Source: Oligoflexia bacterium (GTDB lineage: Bacteria > Bdellovibrionota > UBA1018). Taken from it: 13,126 nt of DNA. A model generated the notes under the pieces. The model was not told the origin of the DNA and searched no databases. It saw nothing but the letters and a program-made list of their open reading frames with translations. A program made the translations under genes and the position numbers. The stretch covers positions 1 to 13,126 of the forward strand of contig CAIYTD010000386.1 of the NCBI GenBank assembly GCA_903928955.1, in the 5' to 3' direction. Positions 1-7,816 of this stretch are shown here, in pieces. Each line of letters starts with the position of its first letter. Positions within the stretch are counted from its first letter, which is position 1.

Positions 1-1
1 C

Positions 2-562
2 CGATCTCGCGAACTTTTTGATTTTGGAGCGGTTCAGACGGATCCTCATTTTGGCAATTATCGTGTTCGATTGGGCCAAGCCGGAGAACCCGATCGGTTA
101 GTTCTTTTGGATTTTGGTGCTGTTCGGAAGCTTTCAAAAGATTTTTTAGACCCTTATCTTGAAATGGTAAGAGGTGCTCATCTTCGCGATTCTGCCCGTA
201 TTATTCGCGGTGCAATTTCTCTTGGATTTTTAAAGTCGAGTGATTCGGTGGAATCGCAGGATCTTTTTGTTCAGTTTTGCTTTTTAGTGACTGAGCCCTT
301 TTTCCAACCTGGAGCATTTGGGGTTTCTCCAGATTTATTTGATTCTGAGGGAGCTTATCAATGGGGTGAAAGTGATCTTCCTACTCGTGTTGCAAAGATG
401 GCACCTCAGCTTGCAATCGCATTTAAACTCAGATCCCCGCCTCGAGAGATGGTATTTTTGGATCGCAAATTAGGGGGCGTTTTTATTTTCCTTAAAGTTT
501 TGAAGGTTCGAATTCGGGGTTATGATTTTATTCAAAAATATATGGGAAATCACGTCTCCTGA
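2..562 (+). CDS. ABC1/UbiB (AarF)-family atypical kinase, 3' part only
   Basis: This is the C-terminal part of an ABC1/ADCK/UbiB atypical protein kinase-like protein; the 5' end lies outside the window and the frame is open from base 2. Near the edge it has a catalytic-loop-like motif TDPHFGNY (family consensus close to ADPHPGN), with Asp, His and Asn kept and the usual Pro replaced by Phe. A metal-binding DFG follows in LLDFGAVRKL (codon at 110). In this family these residues bind Mg-ATP, and members support ubiquinone or other isoprenoid-lipid metabolism at the membrane. The remaining 186 codons are the helical C-lobe, ending about 50 bases before an acyl-CoA ligase gene on the same strand. 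The family is clear from the motif pair. The substrate is unknown, and I would not call it ubiB itself. Confidence 0.8.
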   Translation, partial: RSRELFDFGAVQTDPHFGNYRVRLGQAGEPDRLVLLDFGAVRKLSKDFLDPYLEMVRGAHLRDSARIIRGAISLGFLKSSDSVESQDLFVQFCFLVTEPFFQPGAFGVSPDLFDSEGAYQWGESDLPTRVAKMAPQLAIAFKLRSPPREMVFLDRKLGGVFIFLKVLKVRIRGYDFIQKYMGNHVS

Positions 563-603
563 TTTGACAAGAGGCATACTCTGCAGCTAAGTGAAAGGAG
601 TGT

Positions 604-610
604 GAGGGGA
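604..610 (+). promoter_or_regulatory. Ribosome binding site of the acyl-CoA ligase gene
   Basis: GAGGGGA ends five bases before the ATG at 616. A second purine-rich AAAGGAG lies at 594-600, which is too far away to be the main site. The site supports the 616 start. Confidence 0.5.
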
Positions 611-615
611 TCATC

Positions 616-2412
616 ATGTCTACAATTTTACATCGTTTAGCCGCTTGGTCAGATGCAGATCCTGATGCTGTAGCTCAGGTTTATCGGCACCATCAAAAAT
701 GGAAACCGATTACTGCGAAAGAATATTGTGATCGGGTATATTGGTTGGCATTATTTCTGGAATCCAAGGGGATGGTTCAGAAAGATATTGGGACCATTTT
801 TTCTTATAATTGCCCAGCTTGGGTTCATATGGATCTGGCTACGATGCTTTTGGGTGCCAAATCAGCAGGGCTTTATCCCAATTCCACTCGAAAGGATATT
901 CACTACATTTTGAATCATACAGAGTCTCGTTTTCTGGCTGTTCAGAATAAAGAGCATTTTGAAAAGATGACAGGTGAGCGTGGGGAAACGCATTTGCCCG
1001 AAAGGATCGAACTTATTCTGGTTTTTGATGGAGATGAATCGATTTCAACGAAGGCAGTTTCTTATTCGGATGCACTTAAAATAGGGAAAAAAATTGCAGC
1101 TCAAAAAGGCACAAAAAAACTAAGTTATTATTTAAGTCAGCTGGATCCTCATTCGGGAGCATTCATGATTTACACTTCAGGAACTACGGGTGCTCCGAAA
1201 GGTGTCATTTTATCTCATGATAACCTTGTTTACACCATAGACAAAGGTGTTCAACATTGGAATTTATCTATGGGGAAGGGAACTCTTTTTTCCTTTCTTC
1301 CACTCTGTCATATTGCAGAAAAACTGCAAAACGTAGGAGCTGGAGTGAGTCTTCGTTATTCTGTGAGCTTTTGTTCGAAGTTTGAAAATGTTTCAGTGGA
1401 ATTGCCAGAAATTCAACCTAGTCTCTTGCTTTGTGTTCCTCGCCTTTGGGAAAAGATGAAGGAAGGAGTCATGAAAAAACTAGATGGGAGTCAGGGAGCC
1501 AAAAAGAAATTGGCTTTATGGGCATTCCAGGTAGGAGCGCGGGTTGCTGAGGCTCGTTTTTCTCATGAGGCGGTATCGTACCTGGATCAGATTCAATGGA
1601 AAGTTGCAGATCTTTTAGTTCTTTCGAAAATAAGAAAGGCGCTTGGCCTAGGGCAAGCTCAAACATTAGTCTCTGGTGCTGCGGCACTTTCCTCACATGT
1701 TTGTAAATGGTTTAGATCACTGGGATTAGATATTATGGAAGACTTTGGTCAAACAGAATCTTCTGGAGTAGTATGTATGACGATTCAAGGTGTCGACTGC
1801 GCGGGCACTGTCGGAAAGCCTGTAGCAGGAATGGAAGTGCGAATTGCTGCGGATGGAGAAATTTTAACGCGAGGGCGTCATGTTTTTAAAGGTTACTTTA
1901 AGGATGATGCAGCAACAGCTCAAGCCCTCGATGCAGAGGGTTGGCTGCATACGGGAGATTTAGGAGAGGAAGATGGACGAGGATTAATTCGCATTAAAGG
2001 GAGGAAAAAGGAGATTTTAAAAACTTCTGGTGGAAAAATGGTAGCCCCACTTCCGATTGAAGAAGCTTTAAAAGCCTCACCTTTGATTAGTCAGGTCTGC
2101 ATGGTGGGAGATGGACGGAAATATCTAGCAGCTCTCATTACACTTTCTGAATCTAAACTAGACGAATTATCTCGCTCAAACGGAGCTCTTCAGGGACGAA
2201 TGATCACAGTTCCACAAGTTGTGAGTGAAATAAAAAAATATGTGGAAGATCTGAATGCAACTCTTCCCAGTTATGAACAAATTAAGAAATTTGCAATTCT
2301 TTCGAAAGAATTTTCAGTGGTGGAAGGAGAAATGACTCCCACTCTCAAGATGAAGAGGAATATCATTGAAAGTCGGTATCAGGACATTATCGAGCAATTT
2401 TATGAATCATAG
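616..2412 (+). CDS. Long-chain fatty acid--CoA ligase (AMP-forming, FAA1/COG1022 type)
   Basis: This adenylate-forming enzyme activates long-chain fatty acids with ATP and CoA to acyl-CoA, for beta-oxidation or lipid synthesis. At 598 residues it has the normal length for the FAA1-type subgroup. The P-loop-like motif YTSGTTGAPKG is at residues 186-196, and a FLPLCHIAEK motif follows around 230-240. The adenine-binding motif DFGQTES starts at 376, the ribose-binding TGDLG at 446, and KTSGGK near 469-474 belongs to the mobile C-terminal domain. No signal peptide or membrane segment is evident. The ATG at 616 has an upstream purine-rich site. The last codons overlap the following Nudix gene, which suggests co-transcription. 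Chain-length preference cannot be read from the sequence. Confidence 0.93.
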   Translation: MSTILHRLAAWSDADPDAVAQVYRHHQKWKPITAKEYCDRVYWLALFLESKGMVQKDIGTIFSYNCPAWVHMDLATMLLGAKSAGLYPNSTRKDIHYILNHTESRFLAVQNKEHFEKMTGERGETHLPERIELILVFDGDESISTKAVSYSDALKIGKKIAAQKGTKKLSYYLSQLDPHSGAFMIYTSGTTGAPKGVILSHDNLVYTIDKGVQHWNLSMGKGTLFSFLPLCHIAEKLQNVGAGVSLRYSVSFCSKFENVSVELPEIQPSLLLCVPRLWEKMKEGVMKKLDGSQGAKKKLALWAFQVGARVAEARFSHEAVSYLDQIQWKVADLLVLSKIRKALGLGQAQTLVSGAAALSSHVCKWFRSLGLDIMEDFGQTESSGVVCMTIQGVDCAGTVGKPVAGMEVRIAADGEILTRGRHVFKGYFKDDAATAQALDAEGWLHTGDLGEEDGRGLIRIKGRKKEILKTSGGKMVAPLPIEEALKASPLISQVCMVGDGRKYLAALITLSESKLDELSRSNGALQGRMITVPQVVSEIKKYVEDLNATLPSYEQIKKFAILSKEFSVVEGEMTPTLKMKRNIIESRYQDIIEQFYES

Positions 2413-2926
2413 TGAAAATCCATTTGTTACAGGAGTTAGAAAAGTCATTCCTGCAGTTTTAATTTATGTTCGTAAGAATGATGAAATTCTTATGATTCAT
2501 CGAAACGCAAAAGATCGAGCGAGTGTAGACACCCATCAGGGAAAATGGAACGGATTAGGTGGAAAGTGTGAACGAGATGAATCTCCGTTGGATGCTGCAG
2601 TTCGAGAAGTAAAGGAAGAATCTGGCTTGGATCTTCCAGTATCCAGTTACCATGCTTTAGGAGTGATCCAATTTCCAAATTTTAACGCACAAAAATCAGA
2701 GGATTGGATTGTTTTCGTTTTTACTGCCGAATGGAATAGCCAGCAGCCTTATCGATCGAGCTCTGAGGGGGATTTACACTGGGTTTCTCGAGGAGATTTA
2801 ACCGCTTTGAATCTTTGGCCGGGGGATTTTCACTTTATTCCTTTTGTCTTAGAAAAGAGTCCTTTCCTAGGGACGATTTGGTACGAGGATTTAAAAGTCA
2901 TTCGAGTTTGGTTTCAAAAACTTTAA
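2402..2926 (+). CDS. Nudix hydrolase, MTH1/MutT-like (oxidised purine NTP diphosphatase)
   Basis: This 174-residue Nudix protein has a complete Nudix box: G54, five residues, E60, seven residues, then REVKEESGL at 68-76. That gives the full metal-binding set. It resembles MTH1-type enzymes: GKWNGLGGK precedes the box, and LWPGD (W139, D142) sits where MTH1 has its WPDD base-recognition loop, followed by a FxPFxL segment. Such enzymes hydrolyse 8-oxo-dGTP and related oxidised purine nucleotides to monophosphates, protecting the nucleotide pool. I chose ATG 2402, which overlaps the ligase stop region by 11 bases. A TTG at 2366, preceded by AGAGGA, would add 12 residues and cannot be excluded. 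The stop overlaps the prfC stop on the other strand. Exact substrate preference is inference. Confidence 0.88.
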   Translation: MNHSENPFVTGVRKVIPAVLIYVRKNDEILMIHRNAKDRASVDTHQGKWNGLGGKCERDESPLDAAVREVKEESGLDLPVSSYHALGVIQFPNFNAQKSEDWIVFVFTAEWNSQQPYRSSSEGDLHWVSRGDLTALNLWPGDFHFIPFVLEKSPFLGTIWYEDLKVIRVWFQKL

Positions 2927-4569
2927 GAACGAGTCATGGGAGCCGTTTTCAAAAATTTTAAAGTTTTATAGTTTTCTTCGGCCCATCTGAGTCCCCAGTC
3001 CGATTTGAAAAGGAGGACGGGTTGGCCATCCCGATCTTCTAGACAACGGCTATCTTCTCGCCTTTCAAAGTAGTCTGCATCGAGTCCCGCTCCTTCTACC
3101 CAACGGGCGTGGATGTAAGGGAGTCTTTCGATTTTGACATAGACGTTATATTCTGCTTTGAGACGGTGTTCTAAAACTTCAAATTGAAGTGCTCCAACCG
3201 CTCCTAAAATTGGGTCTTTGTCGCCTAATCCGCGCTGCCTGTAAACCTGTACAACTCCTTCTTCGGCAAGCTGTTCGAGCCCTTTTTTAAGCTGCTTTCT
3301 TTTCATCGGATCCAGAATCATGACGCTCGAAAAGTATTCGGGCGAAAAGCGAGGCACGCCTTCGTATTCAAACTGTTTTCCTTCGCAAAGAGTATCTCCA
3401 ATGCGGAGATCTCCACTGGTGTCGAGTAGTCCCACAATATCGCCTGGCCAAGCTTCGTCGATGACTACGCGTTCTTGAGCAAAAAAATGCAGTGGCTTGG
3501 ATAATTTGATGTCTTTATTCAATCGGGCATGTTTGACAGACATATTGCGTGTAAATTTTCCTGAACAAACTCGCATAAAAGCAACGCGATCGCGGTGAGC
3601 AGGGTCCATATTTGCTTGAATTTTGAATACAAATCCCGAAAATTTTGGATTTGTAGGATCTATAAAAATTTCGCCTGATTTTCGAGGAGCAGGAGGCGGA
3701 GCTATTTCAATAAAAAGATCTAAAAATCTTTGGATCCCGAAATTATTCATAGCGCTTCCAAAAAAAACGGGGGTCAGCTGTCCACTCAAAACTTTTTGAA
3801 GATCAAAAGTGTCTCCTGCATATTCCAGGAGCTCGAGTTCTGCTTTCAGTTGAGAATGGAGTTCTTTTCCCTCTTCAAAATCTCCGCGAGGACCGCTCAT
3901 CAGCTCGCTAAAAAGAGGGTCATCCATTCCAGCTACTTTTTTAGGGGCCAAGCGACCTTTGACGTTTGCTTCACCCTCTGTTTGGAAAAAAAGGACTTCA
4001 TTAGCCGGACGGTCATAGATTCCTCGAAAACGATCTCCTAGTCCAATGGGCCAGCTCATCGGGCAAGATCGGATTCCAAGAACTTTCTCGAGCTCATCGA
4101 TTAAATCGAGCGGGTCACGGCTGGGACGATCCAGCTTATTCATAAAAGTAAAAATAGGGATGGCGCGGAGACGGCATACCTCAAAGAGTTTTCGCGTTTG
4201 AGCTTCAACGCCTTTAGCAGCGTCGATCAACATCACAGCTGCATCAGCGGCAATGAGTGTTCTATAAGTATCTTCTGAGAAGTCTTTGTGTCCGGGAGTA
4301 TCCAGTAAATTAATCTGTATGTTTTTGTATTCAAATTGAAGAACGCTGGAGCTCACTGAAATTCCCCGTTGCTTTTCAATCTCCATCCAGTCCGATGTCG
4401 TATGCCGTTGGTTTGCTTTAGCGCGCACAGCACCCGCTAGATGAATCGCCCCACCATAGAGCAGCAGCTTTTCAGTGAGAGTTGTTTTACCGGCATCAGG
4501 ATGTGAAATGATTGCAAAAGTTCGGCGACGGGCTACTTCTTTTTGCAGGGAATGGACTAATAGGCTCAT
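2923..4569 (-). CDS. prfC: Peptide chain release factor 3 (RF3)
   Basis: RF3 is a translational GTPase that recycles RF1 and RF2 from the ribosome after peptide release. The 548-residue product is slightly longer than the E. coli protein (529). The G1 P-loop SHPDAGKTT is at residues 22-30. The segment SDWMEIEKQRGIS (59-71) covers the switch I/G2 area, G3 DTPGHKDF is at 90-97 and G4 NKLD at 144-147. Family-typical blocks follow, including GFVFKIQANMDPAHRDRVAF in domain II, GAVGALQFEVLEHRLKAEYNV and ARWVEG near the C-terminus. No strong Shine-Dalgarno precedes the ATG. The extra residues lie mostly in the middle and at the C-terminal end. The gene ends convergently against the Nudix gene with a shared TTAA. 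It stands alone on its strand, divergent from a small unknown gene. Confidence 0.96.
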   Translation of the reverse strand: MSLLVHSLQKEVARRRTFAIISHPDAGKTTLTEKLLLYGGAIHLAGAVRAKANQRHTTSDWMEIEKQRGISVSSSVLQFEYKNIQINLLDTPGHKDFSEDTYRTLIAADAAVMLIDAAKGVEAQTRKLFEVCRLRAIPIFTFMNKLDRPSRDPLDLIDELEKVLGIRSCPMSWPIGLGDRFRGIYDRPANEVLFFQTEGEANVKGRLAPKKVAGMDDPLFSELMSGPRGDFEEGKELHSQLKAELELLEYAGDTFDLQKVLSGQLTPVFFGSAMNNFGIQRFLDLFIEIAPPPAPRKSGEIFIDPTNPKFSGFVFKIQANMDPAHRDRVAFMRVCSGKFTRNMSVKHARLNKDIKLSKPLHFFAQERVVIDEAWPGDIVGLLDTSGDLRIGDTLCEGKQFEYEGVPRFSPEYFSSVMILDPMKRKQLKKGLEQLAEEGVVQVYRQRGLGDKDPILGAVGALQFEVLEHRLKAEYNVYVKIERLPYIHARWVEGAGLDADYFERREDSRCLEDRDGQPVLLFKSDWGLRWAEENYKTLKFLKTAPMTRS

Positions 4570-4630
4570 TACGCTAGAATTAACCCAATTGAGAGAGAAA
4601 ATACAGGACCTTAATTGTTAAGTGATTTAC

Positions 4631-4647
4631 CAAATTTTGAAAATTTG
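4631..4647. promoter_or_regulatory. Perfect 17-bp palindrome in a divergent intergenic region (candidate operator)
   Basis: CAAATTTTGAAAATTTG is an 8+1+8 perfect inverted repeat between the divergent prfC and 4690 genes. It is 61 bases from the prfC start and 42 from the ATG at 4690. It could be an operator for a dimeric regulator. AT-rich palindromes of this size can also arise by chance. No clear -35/-10 pair was found around it. Confidence 0.35.
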
Positions 4648-4677
4648 TCGATGGAGGGAAGGAAGGTAAGGGGAATC

Positions 4678-4682
4678 AGGAG
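4678..4682 (+). promoter_or_regulatory. Ribosome binding site that decides the start at 4690
   Basis: AGGAG stands seven bases before ATG 4690. This is the best Shine-Dalgarno near the gene and is better than anything before the in-frame TTG at 4615 or ATG at 4651. Confidence 0.6.
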
Positions 4683-4689
4683 AGATTTT

Positions 4690-5112
4690 ATGAAAACCAG
4701 TCAAGTTGCACTCCTGGTTTCTTCGCATGCCGGAGCACCTGTTTTAGTGGAGTTTGTTTCTGAAGATTCAGAAATAAACTGGGTTGAGGTGGCTGTTCAT
4801 GGAGGAGAAAAAAATCTTATTGCGTGCCTTTTTGAGTACCGTGCTCAGTTAGAAAATGAAGAAAATCAATTTGCTGATTACGTGGAAGAACTTCTGTCTC
4901 ATCCTTTTTTGAGAAAAAAGATTCAAAGGCAGGGTGTCCAATGGTTTAAATCCAGAATAAAAATTCATCAATACCAACAGGCAGAGCGTAAGGCTATGCA
5001 GTTTATTGTAGACTATGCTTATAAAATATTTTTGACTCAGCCTCATCAAAGAGATTTTGTCCTAACCACCTCTACTCATCAAGTGAGAGTTCGCGTTTTT
5101 GAATCGGCATAA
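4690..5112 (+). CDS. Unrecognised 140-residue protein
   Basis: I do not recognise this protein. It starts with MKTSQVALLVSSHAG and has no convincing signal peptide or membrane segment. The first part, with VLVEFVSEDSEINWVEVAVHGGEKN, looks like beta-strands. The middle (about residues 50-115) is charged and helical, with an acidic stretch (QLENEENQFADYVEELL) followed by a basic one (LRKKIQRQGVQWFKSRIK). The C-terminus again looks like strands (FVLTTSTHQVRVRVF). Codon use matches the neighbours and the length is plausible for a small soluble alpha/beta protein. The frame is open upstream to a TTG at 4615, but the AGGAG before 4690 and the palindrome at 4631-4647 favour the shorter form. It lies between prfC (divergent) and rnd (same strand, 61 bases downstream). 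Confidence 0.7.
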   Translation: MKTSQVALLVSSHAGAPVLVEFVSEDSEINWVEVAVHGGEKNLIACLFEYRAQLENEENQFADYVEELLSHPFLRKKIQRQGVQWFKSRIKIHQYQQAERKAMQFIVDYAYKIFLTQPHQRDFVLTTSTHQVRVRVFESA

Positions 5113-5173
5113 AATAAATGGGCTAGATCTACTTGCTTTATCCTTCTACTCAAGATAGTTCCGATACTTACCC

Positions 5174-6397
5174 ATGATGCATCCAGGTTTGCTTTCTTCA
5201 GCAGATGAAATATTTGAGCTAGCTCAAGTGTTGAAAAAACATTCGATCATTGCTTTTGACACCGAATTTATTCGGGAGTCTACTTTTTTCCCTATTATTG
5301 AAATTATCCAGGTAGCAACGGACACGGATTCCTGGCTGATCGATGCAAAAGCATTTAAAAAAAATTATCCAGCTCATGAGCCCGATTCTTATGATTCTTT
5401 TTTGAATCCTCTCCTGGAAGTGTTTTCTGATCCAAAGATCCTGAAAGTACTTCATGCCGCTCAAGGAGATCAAGAATGTCTTTATACCAGCTTTGGTATG
5501 CTCGCTACTCCAACCTTAGACACGGCAGTTGCAGCTTCGCTTTGTGGATTAGGAGATGGTATGGGCTTGGGAAAGTTACTCAAAATTGTATTAGATGTGA
5601 CAGTCACCAAGGGGCATGCAAGAACGAATTGGGGAGTACGTCCTCTTCCTGAACAGCTTGTAGAATATGCTCATGCGGATGTTCAATACCTAGTTCAATT
5701 AGGCCGAAAATTGTTAGAGCAACTCGATCAAATAGGAAGAAAAAACTGGGGATTTCAGATCTCTGCAAAATCAGAAAATAAAGCACTTTATCAGTCTAAT
5801 ATAGAAGAAATGACTCAGAAGCTGTCCCGGAGTGGCCGTTTGGACAAGCAAGGTCATTCTGCTCTGCGAGAGTTAGTGAAGTGGAGAGAGGACAGAGTCA
5901 AACAACTCAATTTACCGAGGCGTTGGGTAGCGGATGATCAGGTCTTATTAGATCTTGCTCATGTAAAGCCTAAGGATGTTGCCCATTTGAGTGCGTTTCG
6001 AGGGTTAAATAAGGGCGAGCTCAAAAGTAGCGGTGACGCAATCCTAAATGCAATTCGAAAAGGTTTAAACTCTGAAAATATTGAAATTCCTCCAAAATTT
6101 TCAAAGCAGCTGATTCCAACTCCAGACGAAGCACAGGTGCTTGAGATCCTCCGGTGTTATGTTGGGATTTTGGCAGATCGCCATAAAATTGCAGCTAAAC
6201 ATTTGATGACTACAGCGAAGCTTCTGCCTCTTCTCCGAAGCCAAATGGAAACAAAAGAGGACTTGGCGAAAGCGGGTATTTTAAGCGAAGAGGCTGCTCA
6301 ACTGATTGGAGATGCACTCCTTGCTATGCTGCGTGGAGAAAGTGCTCTTGCCATTCAAAACAATCATGTTGAAATTATCCAGATGAGTGACCCTTGA
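5174..6397 (+). CDS. rnd: Ribonuclease D (DEDDy 3'-5' exoribonuclease with HRDC domain)
   Basis: RNase D trims 3' ends of tRNA precursors and other small RNAs from the 3' side. All DEDDy residues are present: D29 and E31 in FDTEF (Exo I), D99 in HAAQGDQE (Exo II), and Y165 with D169 in YAHADVQYL (Exo III). An HRDC domain covers about residues 224-297 (ALRELVKWREDRVKQLN). A further helical C-terminal region, residues 310-400, fits the second HRDC-like domain of RNase D. At 407 residues it is somewhat longer than the E. coli enzyme (375). Two adjacent ATGs (5174, 5177) are possible starts and neither has a strong Shine-Dalgarno. The stop overlaps the transporter start as TTGA, so translation of the two is likely coupled. 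Confidence 0.92.
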   Translation: MMHPGLLSSADEIFELAQVLKKHSIIAFDTEFIRESTFFPIIEIIQVATDTDSWLIDAKAFKKNYPAHEPDSYDSFLNPLLEVFSDPKILKVLHAAQGDQECLYTSFGMLATPTLDTAVAASLCGLGDGMGLGKLLKIVLDVTVTKGHARTNWGVRPLPEQLVEYAHADVQYLVQLGRKLLEQLDQIGRKNWGFQISAKSENKALYQSNIEEMTQKLSRSGRLDKQGHSALRELVKWREDRVKQLNLPRRWVADDQVLLDLAHVKPKDVAHLSAFRGLNKGELKSSGDAILNAIRKGLNSENIEIPPKFSKQLIPTPDEAQVLEILRCYVGILADRHKIAAKHLMTTAKLLPLLRSQMETKEDLAKAGILSEEAAQLIGDALLAMLRGESALAIQNNHVEIIQMSDP

Positions 6398-7707
6398 CTA
6401 CAAAAATATCGCATACCTCAGAATTTCGAAAGAGAAGGGCTGCGAATTGGATCGTTTTGGGTCTTACTTATTCTGCAATGTATATGGGGAGATATAATCT
6501 CCCACTCGTAAATCCTATTCTCTCACGTATTTATGGCTGGGATAAAGCACAAATAGGGGGCATCATCAGTCCTGCTCTGTTGGCTTATGGTATTTTTGCG
6601 ATGTTGAACGGCCCGATCGTTGATAAAATGGGCGGTCGAAAAGCAATGATGATTGGTGCTTTTGGTTCGGTCATTTTTAATATTCTTTTTGGAATGGGAG
6701 CTTATTTCGGATTTCTCGGTCAAGGCCCTCTTTTATTGGGTTACTTTGCTTCGATTTGGATGCTCAATTCTTATTTTCAATCCTTTGGTGCTGTTTCACT
6801 TATTAAAGTGAATGCAGCTTGGTTTCATATTAGTGAGAGAGGAGTCTTTTCTGCAATTTTTGGTTCTATGATTCAAATGGGCAGGACAATGATTTTTTTA
6901 ATGGGGCCTGTGCTGCTTATTTTTTTGCCTTGGCAGTGGCTTTTTTTTATACCTGCTTTTTTTATTGCCATTATGGCTGTGTTTACTTTTTGGACGGTGC
7001 AAGATAGTCCAGAAAAGTGTGGTTTACCACTTTTAGATGTTCAAGATGCATCGAGTGGAGACCATGAGGCTGTCAGTTTTCGATATGTTTTAAGAAAAAT
7101 TTTCACCAATCCAGTGACTTTATCTATTGCACTGGCTGAGTTTTGCACAGGTTTTGTTCGTCAAGGGTTTGAGCAATGGTTTCCTCGATATATGGTTGAA
7201 GTTCAGAATCTTAGTTTAGATTCAGCCGTCTTTAAGCGAAACGCATTTGCTGTAGTATTTGCTGGGATTTTAGGAGCTATTTCAGCGGGGACTCTCTCTG
7301 ACTGGGTATTTCAGGGGCGCCGAACTCCAGTGGCATGCATTGGCTATGTTGTTCAGATGATTTGCTTAGGAGTAGTGTGGAAAGCACCGAGTTTGAATGG
7401 GGTGATGGGTGCATTTATTTTAAACTCTTATGCCATTAGCATGGTGCAATCCATGCTTTCTGGAACTGCTTCGATGGATTTTGGTGGAAAAAAAGCAGCC
7501 GCAACTGCAGCTGGTTTTTTTGATGGGATGCAATATATCGGTGGGGCTTTTGTTGGGTTAGGAATGGGTTGGATGCTAGATCGATTTGGCTGGGTTTGTT
7601 GGGGTCCTAGCATGATTGGGTTTGCTGCTGTTGGGATGATTCTGATGATTATATTTTGGAATGCTCGGCCTAAGAGTGGAGTTGTTTTTCATTCAAAGGA
7701 ACAGTAA
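6394..7707 (+). CDS. MFS transporter, organophosphate:phosphate antiporter (GlpT/UhpT-like) family
   Basis: This is a 437-residue inner-membrane protein with about twelve hydrophobic helices and a central hydrophilic loop near residues 205-230. It aligns by eye with GlpT. R33 in YMGRYNL matches GlpT R45, and R256 in GFVRQGFEQW matches GlpT R269; these two arginines bind the phosphate. The following loop DWVFQGRR matches GlpT DKVFRG. Family members exchange a phosphorylated organic compound such as glycerol-3-phosphate or a sugar phosphate for inorganic phosphate. The substrate here is not determinable from sequence. The start is TTG 6394, which overlaps the rnd stop; the next in-frame Met (residue 29) lies inside helix 1 and would break it. 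The pairing with rnd suggests co-transcription rather than a shared pathway. Confidence 0.85.
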   Translation: MTTKISHTSEFRKRRAANWIVLGLTYSAMYMGRYNLPLVNPILSRIYGWDKAQIGGIISPALLAYGIFAMLNGPIVDKMGGRKAMMIGAFGSVIFNILFGMGAYFGFLGQGPLLLGYFASIWMLNSYFQSFGAVSLIKVNAAWFHISERGVFSAIFGSMIQMGRTMIFLMGPVLLIFLPWQWLFFIPAFFIAIMAVFTFWTVQDSPEKCGLPLLDVQDASSGDHEAVSFRYVLRKIFTNPVTLSIALAEFCTGFVRQGFEQWFPRYMVEVQNLSLDSAVFKRNAFAVVFAGILGAISAGTLSDWVFQGRRTPVACIGYVVQMICLGVVWKAPSLNGVMGAFILNSYAISMVQSMLSGTASMDFGGKKAAATAAGFFDGMQYIGGAFVGLGMGWMLDRFGWVCWGPSMIGFAAVGMILMIIFWNARPKSGVVFHSKEQ

Positions 7708-7816
7708 GGCTTGGAGCGTTTTGAACTGGTGCTGTATAGCCTGACATATGAGAGTCCTATTGGACACATTTAAATATAAATTTACCCGTGCCAACATTTG
7801 AGTGAGAGATAATATT

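Noticed and set aside
564..592. TTGACA at 564-569 as a -35 box for the acyl-CoA ligase gene
   Set aside because: No acceptable -10 box at 16-18 bases: the best spacing gives CTAAGT, which matches the consensus at only two positions.
4615..4689. Longer form of the unknown protein starting at TTG 4615 or ATG 4651
   Set aside because: Neither start has a ribosome site, the added residues look unstructured, and the 17-bp palindrome would fall inside the coding region. AGGAG before 4690 is better.
5124..5131. TAGATCTA palindrome before rnd
   Set aside because: Eight bases is too short to distinguish from chance, and no promoter context was found.
7708..7816. Promoter or terminator between the antiporter and the lipoprotein gene
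   Set aside because: The region is AT-rich with TATAAA at 7775, but no -35 at correct spacing was found and only a 4 bp GTCC/GGAC stem without a T-run.
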